The notes beneath the pieces were generated by a model that worked only from the letters and a program-made list of their open reading frames with translations, did no database searches and was not told where the DNA came from. DNA of 36,611 nucleotides from an uncultured Lachnospiraceae bacterium (GTDB lineage: Bacteria; Bacillota_A; Clostridia; Lachnospirales; Lachnospiraceae), in the NCBI GenBank assembly GCA_910585355.1, contig CAJUDN010000025.1:1-36611 (forward strand), written 5' to 3'. A program made the position numbers and the translations under genes. The first letter of the stretch is position 1, and the number at the start of each line of letters is the position of its first letter. Positions 6,764-13,784 of this stretch are shown here, piece after piece.

Positions 6764-7939
6764 ATGGATCTGGTAGAAATAAAGCATGAAATTGAGAGCC
6801 TTGCAGAGGGGTATAAGGCGGAATTTGAAACTGTGAGCGCCTGCATTTTTGAGCATCCGGAGCTGGCTTATCATGAAGTAACAGCCCGCGATGCGCTGTG
6901 CGGACTTTTGGAGCGCCATGGTTTTTCGGTAAAAAAGGGGGCGGGCTCACTGGAAACCGCCTTTACGGCCGAGTATGAGAGCGGAAAGCCGGGAATGACC
7001 TTCGCTTTTTTGTGCGAGTATGATGCACTTCCCGAAATCGGCCATGCCTGCGGTCACAATCTGATTGGAACCAGCGGGGCCGGCGCCGGGGTTATTCTGA
7101 AAGAAATTATGGAAAAATACGAATTAGGCGGAACCCTTAAGGTTTTAGGCACTCCGGCGGAGGAGAACGGATCCGGAAAGATTACCATGCTGGAAGAAGG
7201 AATTTTTAAGGGTGTTGATATGGCGTTGATTATGCATCCCAGCGACGTGTCCATGGCGGACGATATATCCTTTGCGTGTGTCAATAAGACTTATACGTTT
7301 AAGGGAAAACCTGCCCATACGGCTGCCTGCCCCTGGGTAGGAGCCAGCGCATTGAACGGGGTTATGCAGATGTTCCATGCTGTGGATGCCCAGAGGTTAC
7401 ATATGAAGGACTTTACCCGTGTGCATGGAATTGTGCTGGAGGGCGGAACGGCAGTGAACATTGTGCCGGAACGGGCCGTGTGCAAGTTTAATATCCGCTC
7501 TCTGGACTCTGACTACCTGAGGGAGGTCATCGAGATCGTTGACAGGTGTGCCAGAGGCGCGGCTGTCTGTGCCGGAGTGGATGTGGAAATTGAGCAGGAC
7601 GGATATCTCATTGAGAATGTGAGAAACGAGAAAAAGCTTGTGAAAGCAGTTGAAGATAACATGAATTTTATCGGGGAGCGCCATATTCCCCGGGACTTAA
7701 CTCAGGGAATCGGCTCCACCGACGTGGGAAATGTGACCCATGCGCTTCCGTCTGCACAGTTTTATATTGGGCTGGGAGAGGGGCTTGGAACCCATACGGC
7801 TCCCTTCGCCGCCGCCGCAGGCGGACCGGAAGGACGCCGCGCCTTAACAGCAGCCGTCAAAGTCCTGGCAATGACGGGTCTTGACATGATGGCGGATGCC
7901 GCATGCTTCTTGTCCGCGGATAGGAAGATGCAGGGCTGA
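6764..7939 (+). CDS. M20 family metallo-amidohydrolase (AbgB / PM20D2-like)
   Basis: This is a 391-residue M20D-type peptidase. The metal site motifs are CEYDALPEIGHACGHN (Asp87, His98), PAEENGSGK (Glu133/Glu134) and MHPSD (His158). A lid or dimerisation domain lies near 165-280, and GIGSTDVGNV and GLGTHTAPF follow in the C-terminal catalytic half. Relatives hydrolyse N-acyl amino acids, aminobenzoyl-glutamate or unusual dipeptides in the cytoplasm. The ATG at 6764 has AAGGAGG upstream; a longer frame from 6692 runs through the structured leader. The last 16 or so residues (from about ADAACFLSADRK) are encoded by the dispersed repeat at 7891-7947 and are unlikely to be ancestral. It converges with rarA with 14 bases between the stops. 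Confidence 0.88.
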   Translation: MDLVEIKHEIESLAEGYKAEFETVSACIFEHPELAYHEVTARDALCGLLERHGFSVKKGAGSLETAFTAEYESGKPGMTFAFLCEYDALPEIGHACGHNLIGTSGAGAGVILKEIMEKYELGGTLKVLGTPAEENGSGKITMLEEGIFKGVDMALIMHPSDVSMADDISFACVNKTYTFKGKPAHTAACPWVGASALNGVMQMFHAVDAQRLHMKDFTRVHGIVLEGGTAVNIVPERAVCKFNIRSLDSDYLREVIEIVDRCARGAAVCAGVDVEIEQDGYLIENVRNEKKLVKAVEDNMNFIGERHIPRDLTQGIGSTDVGNVTHALPSAQFYIGLGEGLGTHTAPFAAAAGGPEGRRALTAAVKVLAMTGLDMMADAACFLSADRKMQG

Positions 7940-7947
7940 ATCGTTAC
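7891..7947. repeat. Dispersed repeat, copy 2, overlapping the M20 stop codon
   Basis: This is a close match to 1932-1995. The repeat covers the final codons of the M20 gene and provides its TGA stop inside GGGCTGAA, so the encoded C-terminus comes from intergenic repeat sequence. Confidence 0.7.
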
Positions 7948-7953
7948 AGTTTA

Positions 7954-9270
7954 TCAGTATTGCTCCCGAAACCGGCGGACCTCATCCAACCGTTCTTTCT
8001 GTCGGTTCTCTTCACCGGTTTCGTTGGGAACATAATATCTGGTTCCTCTTAAGGATTCCGGAAGGCATTCCATACGGGCGATTTTTTCTTCGGTGTCATG
8101 GGCGTAAACATATCCTTTTCCATACTCCAGATCTTTCATAAGGCCTGTGACCCCATTGCGGATTACCAGAGGAACTGGTTCGGAAAGCATGGTTAAAGCG
8201 TCTTTTTTCGCATGTTCATAGGCCTTATAGACAGAATTGGAGCGGGGCGCCAGGGAGAGATAAATAACGGCCTGGGTCAGATGAATATTGCATTCCGGCA
8301 TGCCGAGAAAATGGCATGCCTGGTACACGGAAACAGCCAGAGGGAGGGCCTGGTTGTCGGCCAGGCCAATGTCCTCTGTGGCAAAGCGGATAAGGCGTCT
8401 GGCAATGTAAAGAGGGTCTTCCCCGGCCTCAAGCATCCGGGCAAGCCAGTAAACGGCAGCGTCGGGATCGCTGTTTCTCATGGACTTATGGAGAGCGGAA
8501 ATCAGATTATAATGTTCTTCGCCATTCTTATCATAGAGAAGAGATTTTTTGCTGATACACTGCTCAAGAATCTCTTTGGTGACCACAGTTTTGTCAGGGT
8601 ATATATTCCCGTTGGTGACGGCCATTTCCAGAACGTTGAGGGCGGTTCTGGCATCTCCGTTGGAGAAAGAGGCGATAGCGGACAGAAGGTCGTCAGAAAT
8701 TTCCACATGAAGATACCCAAAGCCTCTGGGGCTTTTCAGAGCGTTTTTTAACAGTCCGGTAAGATCTTCTGTCGTCAGGGCCTGTAAAACGAACACCCGG
8801 CACCGGGATAAAAGAGCGGCGTTGATCTCGAAAGAGGGATTTTCCGTTGTGGCGCCGATCAGTATAATGCTTCCTTTTTCCACATAAGGAAGAAACGCGT
8901 CCTGCTGCGCTTTGTTGAAACGATGAATCTCGTCCACAAAGACCAGGGTGCGAAGGCCCATTCGACGGCTTATTTCGGCTTTGGCCATGACGTCCTTGAT
9001 TTCTTTTATTCCGCTGGTGACAGCGCTGAAATTAATAAAATCCGCATGGGTGCTTTTTGCGATGATGCTGGCCAGTGTGGTTTTACCGACGCCGGGAGGC
9101 CCCCAGAAAATCATAGAGGGAATATTATCCTGGTCGATGAGCTGCCTTAAAAGTTTTCCCGGTCCGAGGAGATGCTTCTGTCCCGCAAAGGTTTCCAAAG
9201 AGTCCGGGCGAAGCCTGCTTGCCAGGGGAGTTGCTGTTTCTGTATAATCAAATAATGATAATTGTTCCAT
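7954..9270 (-). CDS. rarA: Replication-associated recombination protein A (RarA/MgsA AAA+ ATPase)
   Basis: This 438-residue protein has Walker A GPPGVGKTT (57-65), Walker B LVFVDEIHRF (Asp113-Glu114), sensor TTENPSFEINAALLSR and the C-terminal tetramerisation region (from about 250, ALHKSMRNSDPDAAVYWLARML). RarA acts at stalled replication forks. The N-terminus reads MEQLSLFDY; QLSLF matches the consensus peptide that binds the DNA polymerase sliding clamp. AAGGCGG precedes the start codon at moderate spacing. It is the only leftward gene here between two rightward genes and has its own promoter at 9296-9324. Confidence 0.95.
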   Translation of the reverse strand: MEQLSLFDYTETATPLASRLRPDSLETFAGQKHLLGPGKLLRQLIDQDNIPSMIFWGPPGVGKTTLASIIAKSTHADFINFSAVTSGIKEIKDVMAKAEISRRMGLRTLVFVDEIHRFNKAQQDAFLPYVEKGSIILIGATTENPSFEINAALLSRCRVFVLQALTTEDLTGLLKNALKSPRGFGYLHVEISDDLLSAIASFSNGDARTALNVLEMAVTNGNIYPDKTVVTKEILEQCISKKSLLYDKNGEEHYNLISALHKSMRNSDPDAAVYWLARMLEAGEDPLYIARRLIRFATEDIGLADNQALPLAVSVYQACHFLGMPECNIHLTQAVIYLSLAPRSNSVYKAYEHAKKDALTMLSEPVPLVIRNGVTGLMKDLEYGKGYVYAHDTEEKIARMECLPESLRGTRYYVPNETGEENRQKERLDEVRRFREQY

Positions 9271-9295
9271 AAAATCACCGCCTTTTTATGAGGTA

Positions 9296-9324
9296 AGTGT
9301 AACACCAGATGGAGAAAACTGCAA
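9296..9324 (-). promoter_or_regulatory. Promoter of rarA
   Basis: On the minus strand, TTGCAG and TACACT are spaced by 17 bases, with TGT before the -10. It starts about 20 bases upstream of the rarA start codon, giving a short leader. Confidence 0.5.
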
Positions 9325-9350
9325 CAAATAAACAGAGGGGAAAAATGTAT

Positions 9351-9367
9351 GCCGCCCGCTGGGCGGC
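9351..9367. promoter_or_regulatory. GC-rich hairpin ahead of glsA
   Basis: GCCGCCC-GCT-GGGCGGC is a perfect 7-bp hairpin ending 24 bases before the glsA start codon. It could be a leader element or an operator in the rarA-glsA divergent region. No T-run follows. I could not place a convincing glsA promoter. Confidence 0.35.
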
Positions 9368-9391
9368 GGAATTTATAGTAAGAGGAGAGAA

Positions 9392-10318
9392 ATGTATAAA
9401 ATGATAATGGAAGAAATGCTGGAGCAGTCCATAGAAATAGCGCGGCCGTCCATCGCCCGGGGCGAGGTGGCAACTTATATTCCGGAGCTGGGGAAGGTTG
9501 ACAAAAATCAACTGGGAATTTGCGTGTTCACAAAAGAGGGCGAGCGCTTTTTTGCCGGAGATACGGCAGTGCGGTTCAGCATCCAGAGCATTTCAAAGGT
9601 AATCAGCCTGGCGGCTGCCCTGGAGCACTGCGGATTTGATACGGTATTTGAGCAGATCGGGATGGAGCCGTCGGGAGATGCCTTCAACTCCCTGATTAAG
9701 CTGGAAAGTTCCAACAGTCATCCCTATAATCCCATGATTAATTCCGGCGCCATTGCCATATGCGGATACCTTGTTCCGGTGATTTCCTTTGAGGAGATGA
9801 CGGAGCTGGCCAGGACGCTCTGCAGGGACGATGGAATCATTATGGATGAAAAGGTGTATCAGTCGGAAATGTCCCATATTTCCCGGAACCGCGCCATTGC
9901 CTATCTGCTGGAAAGCAAGGGGGTTATCACCAGCGACGTGGAAAAAACGCTGGACTTTTATGTGCGGATGTGCTCTTTGAGCGTGACGGCCGAAAGCCTG
10001 GCGGAGCTTGGGCTTTTACTGGCCAACCGGGGAATCCAGCTTTCCACAGGAAGGCATCTTTTAAAACCAGATACAGTACGGGTAGTGAAAACCATTATGA
10101 TGACCTGCGGCATGTATGATGGTTCCGGAGAATTTGCCGTCCGCGTGGGGCTCCCCTCCAAGAGCGGAGTCGGCGGAGGAATCCTTTCTGTGGCGGACAG
10201 AAAAATGGGAATCGGCATTTTTGGGCCGGCCCTTGATAAAAAGGGAAACAGCATTGCCGGAGAGCGGATGCTGCAGTATCTGTCTGAAAAACTGAACCTT
10301 CATATGATGGGGGAATAG
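9392..10318 (+). CDS. glsA: Glutaminase A
   Basis: This 308-residue enzyme, of the usual length, hydrolyses glutamine to glutamate and ammonia. The catalytic SxxK is in RFSIQSISKV (Ser66, Lys69). NPMINSGAI, the LARTLCRDDGI segment and the C-terminal KSGVGGGI loop are family signatures. A GAGGAG sequence lies just before the ATG at 9392; an in-frame ATG at 9401 is a possible alternative start three codons in. It is a single gene, followed by the biotin-controlled bioY promoter. In other bacteria this enzyme contributes to glutamate supply or acid resistance; the role here is open. Confidence 0.95.
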   Translation: MYKMIMEEMLEQSIEIARPSIARGEVATYIPELGKVDKNQLGICVFTKEGERFFAGDTAVRFSIQSISKVISLAAALEHCGFDTVFEQIGMEPSGDAFNSLIKLESSNSHPYNPMINSGAIAICGYLVPVISFEEMTELARTLCRDDGIIMDEKVYQSEMSHISRNRAIAYLLESKGVITSDVEKTLDFYVRMCSLSVTAESLAELGLLLANRGIQLSTGRHLLKPDTVRVVKTIMMTCGMYDGSGEFAVRVGLPSKSGVGGGILSVADRKMGIGIFGPALDKKGNSIAGERMLQYLSEKLNLHMMGE

Positions 10319-10353
10319 AAGATAACAGGAGCGGATACGGAATAAGAAAGAGA

Positions 10354-10388
10354 ATTGTCAACCGAAACTAGAAAAAATAGTTGACAAT
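10354..10388. promoter_or_regulatory. BirA-type biotin operator 1
   Basis: ATTGTCAACC-N15-AGTTGACAAT is a near-perfect inverted repeat matching the known bacterial BirA operator form (TTGTNAACC halves 14-16 bases apart). Its right half contains the TTGACA -35 box of the bioY promoter, so bound BirA would block RNA polymerase. Confidence 0.85.
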
Positions 10389-10408
10389 TGAAGCGACCAT
10401 GCTATAAT
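10381..10408 (+). promoter_or_regulatory. bioY promoter
   Basis: TTGACA and TATAAT are separated by 16 bases, with a TGC extension before the -10. Both boxes are consensus, making it one of the strongest promoters in the window. It is embedded between two BirA-type operators. Confidence 0.85.
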
Positions 10409-10439
10409 GTAAACGTATCAGATGTATTTGGTTGACAAT
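10406..10439. promoter_or_regulatory. BirA-type biotin operator 2 (weaker)
   Basis: AATGTAAACG-N14-GGTTGACAAT has a right half almost identical to that of operator 1, and a left half that matches in 7 of 10 positions. It overlaps the end of the -10 box and the transcription start. The right half also sits in a small palindrome, TTGGTT-GACAAT-AACCAA. Confidence 0.6.
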
Positions 10440-10468
10440 AACCAAAGTTGTACGTTAAGGAGATTCGC

Positions 10469-11029
10469 ATGGAAACAGTAACATCAAAAAGAAAAATGAC
10501 GACCGCAAATATGACAGTAACTGCCCTTATGACAGCCATTACCTGCATTTTAGGTCCCCTGTCGCTTCCGATTCCCATAAGTCCGGTACCGATTAGCCTG
10601 ACAAACCTGGTAATTTATTTTATGGCCTATGTGTTGGGGGCAAAGCTGTCTGTTATAAGCTATATGGTTTACCTTCTTTTGGGGATGGCGGGACTTCCCG
10701 TATTTTCGGGTTTTTCCGGCGGCCTGGCAAAGCTTGCGGGCCCCACAGGCGGGTATCTGGTTGGCTTTATTTTCCTGGCGGCAATCGCCGGTTTTTGCGT
10801 GGAAAAGTTTCCGGGTAAGATTTATATGCATGTGGCCGGTATGGCAATCGGGACGGCTGTGTGCTATGTTTTCGGGACCGTATGGCTTTCCAGCCAGTTG
10901 GGAAGAACCTTTTTGGAGGGGCTGGGAATCGGCGTCATTCCGTATCTACCCGGTGATACAATAAAAATTATCGCGGCTGTCATTGCAGGACCGCAGATTA
11001 AGAAATCTCTTTCCCGCGTGAGGAGATAA
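10469..11029 (+). CDS. bioY: Biotin transporter substrate-binding subunit BioY
   Basis: This 186-residue membrane protein has about six hydrophobic segments. It carries the BioY signatures PIPISPVPISLTNL near the N-terminus, GGLAKLAGPTGGYLVGF in the middle and PYLPGDTIKI near the end. BioY binds biotin in the membrane and works with the ECF energising module (EcfT with EcfA ATPases), which is not in this window. TAAGGAG precedes the ATG at 10469; the frame extends seven codons upstream without a better signal. Two BirA-type operators at the promoter mean it should be repressed when biotin is plentiful. Adenosine deaminase follows 39 bases later and may share the transcript. Confidence 0.95.
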   Translation: METVTSKRKMTTANMTVTALMTAITCILGPLSLPIPISPVPISLTNLVIYFMAYVLGAKLSVISYMVYLLLGMAGLPVFSGFSGGLAKLAGPTGGYLVGFIFLAAIAGFCVEKFPGKIYMHVAGMAIGTAVCYVFGTVWLSSQLGRTFLEGLGIGVIPYLPGDTIKIIAAVIAGPQIKKSLSRVRR

Positions 11030-11068
11030 AAGTGGATTCCGGCCGTCTGATTGAATAAGGAGAAAATA

Positions 11069-12010
11069 ATGATTGAGCTTCATCTTCATCTGGACGGTTC
11101 TTTAAGGCCGGGAACGGTCTGGGAACTGGCAGGAGAACAGAAAATTGAGCTTCCGGCAAAGACCGTGGAGGATGTGCGCTGTAAAATGGAGGTTCCGGAG
11201 AACTGTAGAACTCTGGAGGAGTATCTGAAACGATTTGATATGCCTTTAATGGTGCTCCAGAAGGCCGATGCACTGGAGCGGGCGGCTTTTGAACTTACAG
11301 AAGATCTTGCCAAAATCGGCGTGGATTATGCGGAAATACGGTTTGCGCCCCAGCTCTCCTTAAGGGGAGGGCTGACGCAGGAAGAGGTGACAGAGGCGGT
11401 CATTTGCGGTGTGAAGCGGGGAATGAAGCAGTATCCGCAGATCCATGCGGGCCTGATTTTGTGTTGTATGAGAGGAATCACTAACCAGGAGTTGAATATT
11501 AAGACTGTGGAGACGGCAAAAAAATATCTGGGAGAGGTGGTCTGCGCCGTGGATATGGCCGGGGCGGAGTCCCTGTTTCCCACGGAGCTTTTTGCCCCGG
11601 TATTTGCAAAGGTAAGGGAGTATGGAATTCCCATGACCATTCATGCAGGTGAAGCGGCAGGCCCGGACAGTATAAGAACAGCCCTTTCCTATGGGGCCAG
11701 ACGGATTGGCCATGGAGTGGCCGCCGTCAGGGATCCAAAGCTTATGAAAATGCTGGCAGAGGAAGGAATTACCCTGGAAGTATGCGTAACCAGCAATTAT
11801 CAGACCAAGGTGGCGCCGTCCATCGAGGCCCATCCGATAAAAAAACTGTTTGACGCGGGGGTCCGTGTGACCATAAATTCCGACAATATGACATGCTCCA
11901 AAACGGATATCAGAAAGGAAACCGCTTTATTAAAGAATGTGTTGGGATTCACGGACAGAGAAATTGAAACCATGGAGGCCTATGCCTGGGAGGCACGATT
12001 TTTAAAGTAA
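11069..12010 (+). CDS. add: Adenosine deaminase family protein
   Basis: This 313-residue zinc enzyme begins MIELHLHLDGS, so the first metal ligands (His5, His7) are almost at the N-terminus. HAGE (192-195) holds the catalytic Glu, RRIGHG includes His215, and NSDN includes Asp272. The second Asp of the classic NTDDP motif is Asn here, as in many bacterial members. It should convert adenosine or deoxyadenosine to inosine forms; adenine deaminase activity cannot be excluded. The ATG at 11069 has AAGGAG seven bases upstream, and an in-frame TTG at 11051 lies before that site. Sharing the biotin-regulated bioY transcript would be unusual, since the two functions are unrelated. Confidence 0.88.
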   Translation: MIELHLHLDGSLRPGTVWELAGEQKIELPAKTVEDVRCKMEVPENCRTLEEYLKRFDMPLMVLQKADALERAAFELTEDLAKIGVDYAEIRFAPQLSLRGGLTQEEVTEAVICGVKRGMKQYPQIHAGLILCCMRGITNQELNIKTVETAKKYLGEVVCAVDMAGAESLFPTELFAPVFAKVREYGIPMTIHAGEAAGPDSIRTALSYGARRIGHGVAAVRDPKLMKMLAEEGITLEVCVTSNYQTKVAPSIEAHPIKKLFDAGVRVTINSDNMTCSKTDIRKETALLKNVLGFTDREIETMEAYAWEARFLK

Positions 12011-12051
12011 CAATTTTCACTCGGGAACAGGAAAAAAACCAGTTGCTGTGA

Positions 12052-12080
12052 TTGCCAGAGACAGCTAAAAATGATATACT
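12052..12080 (+). promoter_or_regulatory. Promoter of the exonuclease III gene
   Basis: TTGCCA and TATACT are spaced by 17 bases, about 34 bases upstream of the start codon. This is a good vegetative promoter. Confidence 0.65.
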
Positions 12081-12113
12081 GCTCCATATGGGAAAAGATT
12101 GGAGAATATATTT

Positions 12114-12869
12114 ATGAAGAAAATGATTTCCTGGAATGTGAATGGTTTAAGGGCCTGCCTTGGGAAGGGCTTTCTGGAATATGTGAAGGAGACAGATGCG
12201 GACGTTTTCTGCATTCAGGAGAGCAAACTGCAGGAGGGACAGGCTGAAATCGACCTCCCCGGATATCATCAGTACTGGAATTACGCGGAAAAGAAAGGGT
12301 ATTCCGGAACAGCCATGTTTACGAAAGAGGAGCCGGTCACGGTTTCCTATGGGCTGGGAATTCCGGAGCATGATAAGGAAGGCCGGGTGATTACGGCGGA
12401 GTTTGCCGGCTATTATGTGGTCACATGCTATACGCCCAATTCCCAGGACGGCTTAAAGCGCCTAGACTACCGGATGGAATGGGAAGACGCTTTCCGCGCC
12501 TATTTGAAAAAGTTAGAGGAGAAGAAACCTGTGATTTTCTGCGGCGACTTAAATGTGGCCCATAAGGAGATTGATCTGAAAAATCCGAAGACCAATCGAA
12601 GGAACGCCGGTTTCACTGACGAAGAGAGAAAAAAATTCACAGAACTTCTGGAATCAGGGTTTGTAGATACCTGGCGGTATTTTAATCCAGATAAAGAGGG
12701 GGTATATTCCTGGTGGTCTTACCGATTTTCCGCCCGGGCGAAAAATGCCGGGTGGCGTATCGATTATTTTTGCGTGTCTGAGCGTCTGAAGGACAGGCTG
12801 GTGAGCGCGGATATTCACACGGATGTGATGGGGAGTGACCATTGTCCGGTGGAGCTTTTGATTGTTTAG
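12114..12869 (+). CDS. xth: Exodeoxyribonuclease III (ExoA/Xth family AP endonuclease)
   Basis: This 251-residue Mg-dependent nuclease of the EEP fold has WNVNGLRA (7-14), catalytic Glu36 in CIQESKLQ, GDLNVAH (Asp145, Asn147), WWSYRFSARAKNAGWRIDYF and the closing SDHCPV (Asp242, His243). It cuts DNA at abasic sites in base-excision repair and degrades 3' ends. GGAGA lies about eight bases before the ATG at 12114. An in-frame TTG at 12099 is less likely because it lies before that site. It is transcribed alone from the promoter at 12052. Confidence 0.95.
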   Translation: MKKMISWNVNGLRACLGKGFLEYVKETDADVFCIQESKLQEGQAEIDLPGYHQYWNYAEKKGYSGTAMFTKEEPVTVSYGLGIPEHDKEGRVITAEFAGYYVVTCYTPNSQDGLKRLDYRMEWEDAFRAYLKKLEEKKPVIFCGDLNVAHKEIDLKNPKTNRRNAGFTDEERKKFTELLESGFVDTWRYFNPDKEGVYSWWSYRFSARAKNAGWRIDYFCVSERLKDRLVSADIHTDVMGSDHCPVELLIV

Positions 12870-12918
12870 GGGAAAAGTTGGGGAGACGGGAAGCGCATAC
12901 TTATTTCACTTATAATTT

Positions 12919-12947
12919 CCTTATCTTTTATCATAAAATGCCGATAT
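12919..12947 (+). promoter_or_regulatory. Sigma-28 (SigD/FliA)-type promoter of the 13031 gene
   Basis: CCTTAT-N15-GCCGATAT. The -10 is identical to the Bacillus SigD consensus. The -35 is identical to that of the flagellin promoter in this window and reads TTAT rather than the textbook TAAA. The predicted start is near 12954. Confidence 0.7.
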
Positions 12948-12979
12948 AAACTAATGAGAGGAATAACAGGATAAACAGA

Positions 12980-13014
12980 CTCAGGCAAACGATAGATACA
13001 GTTATGTGCCTGAG
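12980..13014 (+). promoter_or_regulatory. Leader stem-loop abutting the ribosome binding site of the 13031 gene
   Basis: CTCAGGCA and TGCCTGAG pair perfectly over 8 bp with a 19-base loop. The right arm ends two bases before the AAAGGAG Shine-Dalgarno sequence. It could modulate translation or stabilise the mRNA. Confidence 0.45.
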
Positions 13015-13030
13015 GGAAAGGAGATTTAGT

Positions 13031-13657
13031 ATGCAGGTTAATGTGACTCAGGATGTAGCTGTCAAACAGTATGCACAGACAGCTCAGAATGTGGAAAAAG
13101 TGTCGTCCGCAGCAGCGGAAAAAACAGATGGAAAGGAAACGGTTTCCACCGTTCAGAAACCGGATACGGATCGCGCCGAATTTAATAAGGATAAGGTGGT
13201 TACCACTAAAATGAGCGATTCGGAGAGAGCCTCTCTTGTGAAAAGCCTGAAAGAGGATCTGAATAACCAGATGTCCCGCTTTACAAATATGATGATGCAG
13301 ACCTTCCAAAAGCAGGGCATTACAGTTAACCAGGCCAATGGCAGCAATGATTTCTGGAGGATGATAGCCAGCGGGAACTTTACGGTGGATCCTCAGACGA
13401 AGGCGGAAGCGCAGGAAGCGATTTCCGAAAACGGATACTGGGGAGTGGCGCAGACATCCCAGAGAATTTTTGATTTTGCGTATGCCCTTGCGGGGGACGA
13501 CGTAGATAAAATGAAGGAAATGCAGGCGGCTGTGGAGAAGGGATTCCAGCAGGCAGGAGCAGCGTGGGGAGGAGATCTTCCGTCTATCTGCGGCGATACC
13601 CGTTCGGCAGTCGGCAAACTGTTTGACGATTACTATGCCAAACAGGGAGAAAAATAG
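13031..13657 (+). CDS. Protein of unknown function with a flagellar-type promoter
   Basis: I do not recognise this 208-residue protein. It has no signal peptide or membrane segment. The first 60 residues are Ala-, Thr-, Lys- and Glu-rich and look disordered. A likely helical region from about 62 (MSDSERASLVKSLKEDLNNQM) contains Met-rich FTNMMMQTFQKQG. The second half has SENGYWGVAQTSQRIFDFAYALAGDD and ends in DDYYAKQGEK. AAAGGAG precedes the ATG at 13031, so the longer frame from 13004 is not needed. It is a one-gene unit with a sigma-28-type promoter, a leader hairpin and a strong terminator. The promoter implies co-expression with flagellin and chemotaxis genes, so a role in late flagellar assembly or surface behaviour is likely but unproven. 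Confidence 0.8.
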   Translation: MQVNVTQDVAVKQYAQTAQNVEKVSSAAAEKTDGKETVSTVQKPDTDRAEFNKDKVVTTKMSDSERASLVKSLKEDLNNQMSRFTNMMMQTFQKQGITVNQANGSNDFWRMIASGNFTVDPQTKAEAQEAISENGYWGVAQTSQRIFDFAYALAGDDVDKMKEMQAAVEKGFQQAGAAWGGDLPSICGDTRSAVGKLFDDYYAKQGEK

Positions 13658-13704
13658 TGAAGCCGGCATTTTAGAAATGGATTTTATTCCCGACCAGGGC
13701 CAGG

Positions 13705-13748
13705 AATGGCAAAGCGGTATTGTGGATGTATCGCTTTGCCATTCTTTT
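13705..13748 (+). terminator. Intrinsic terminator after the 13031 gene
   Basis: AATGGCAAAGCG and CGCTTTGCCATT pair perfectly over 12 bp, followed by CTTTTG. It separates the 13031 gene from the cyclic-di-GMP operon, whose promoter I could not identify with confidence. Confidence 0.8.
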
Positions 13749-13784
13749 GAATTTCATAGTTTTTTATAAAGAGAAATAGAGCAT

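Noticed and set aside
12866..13669. A 267-residue open frame on the minus strand opposite the 13031 gene
   Set aside because: It covers the whole 13031 gene plus its promoter and leader. The translation is His-, Ile- and Leu-rich with no domain, and no ribosome binding site is evident. The plus-strand gene has promoter, leader and terminator.
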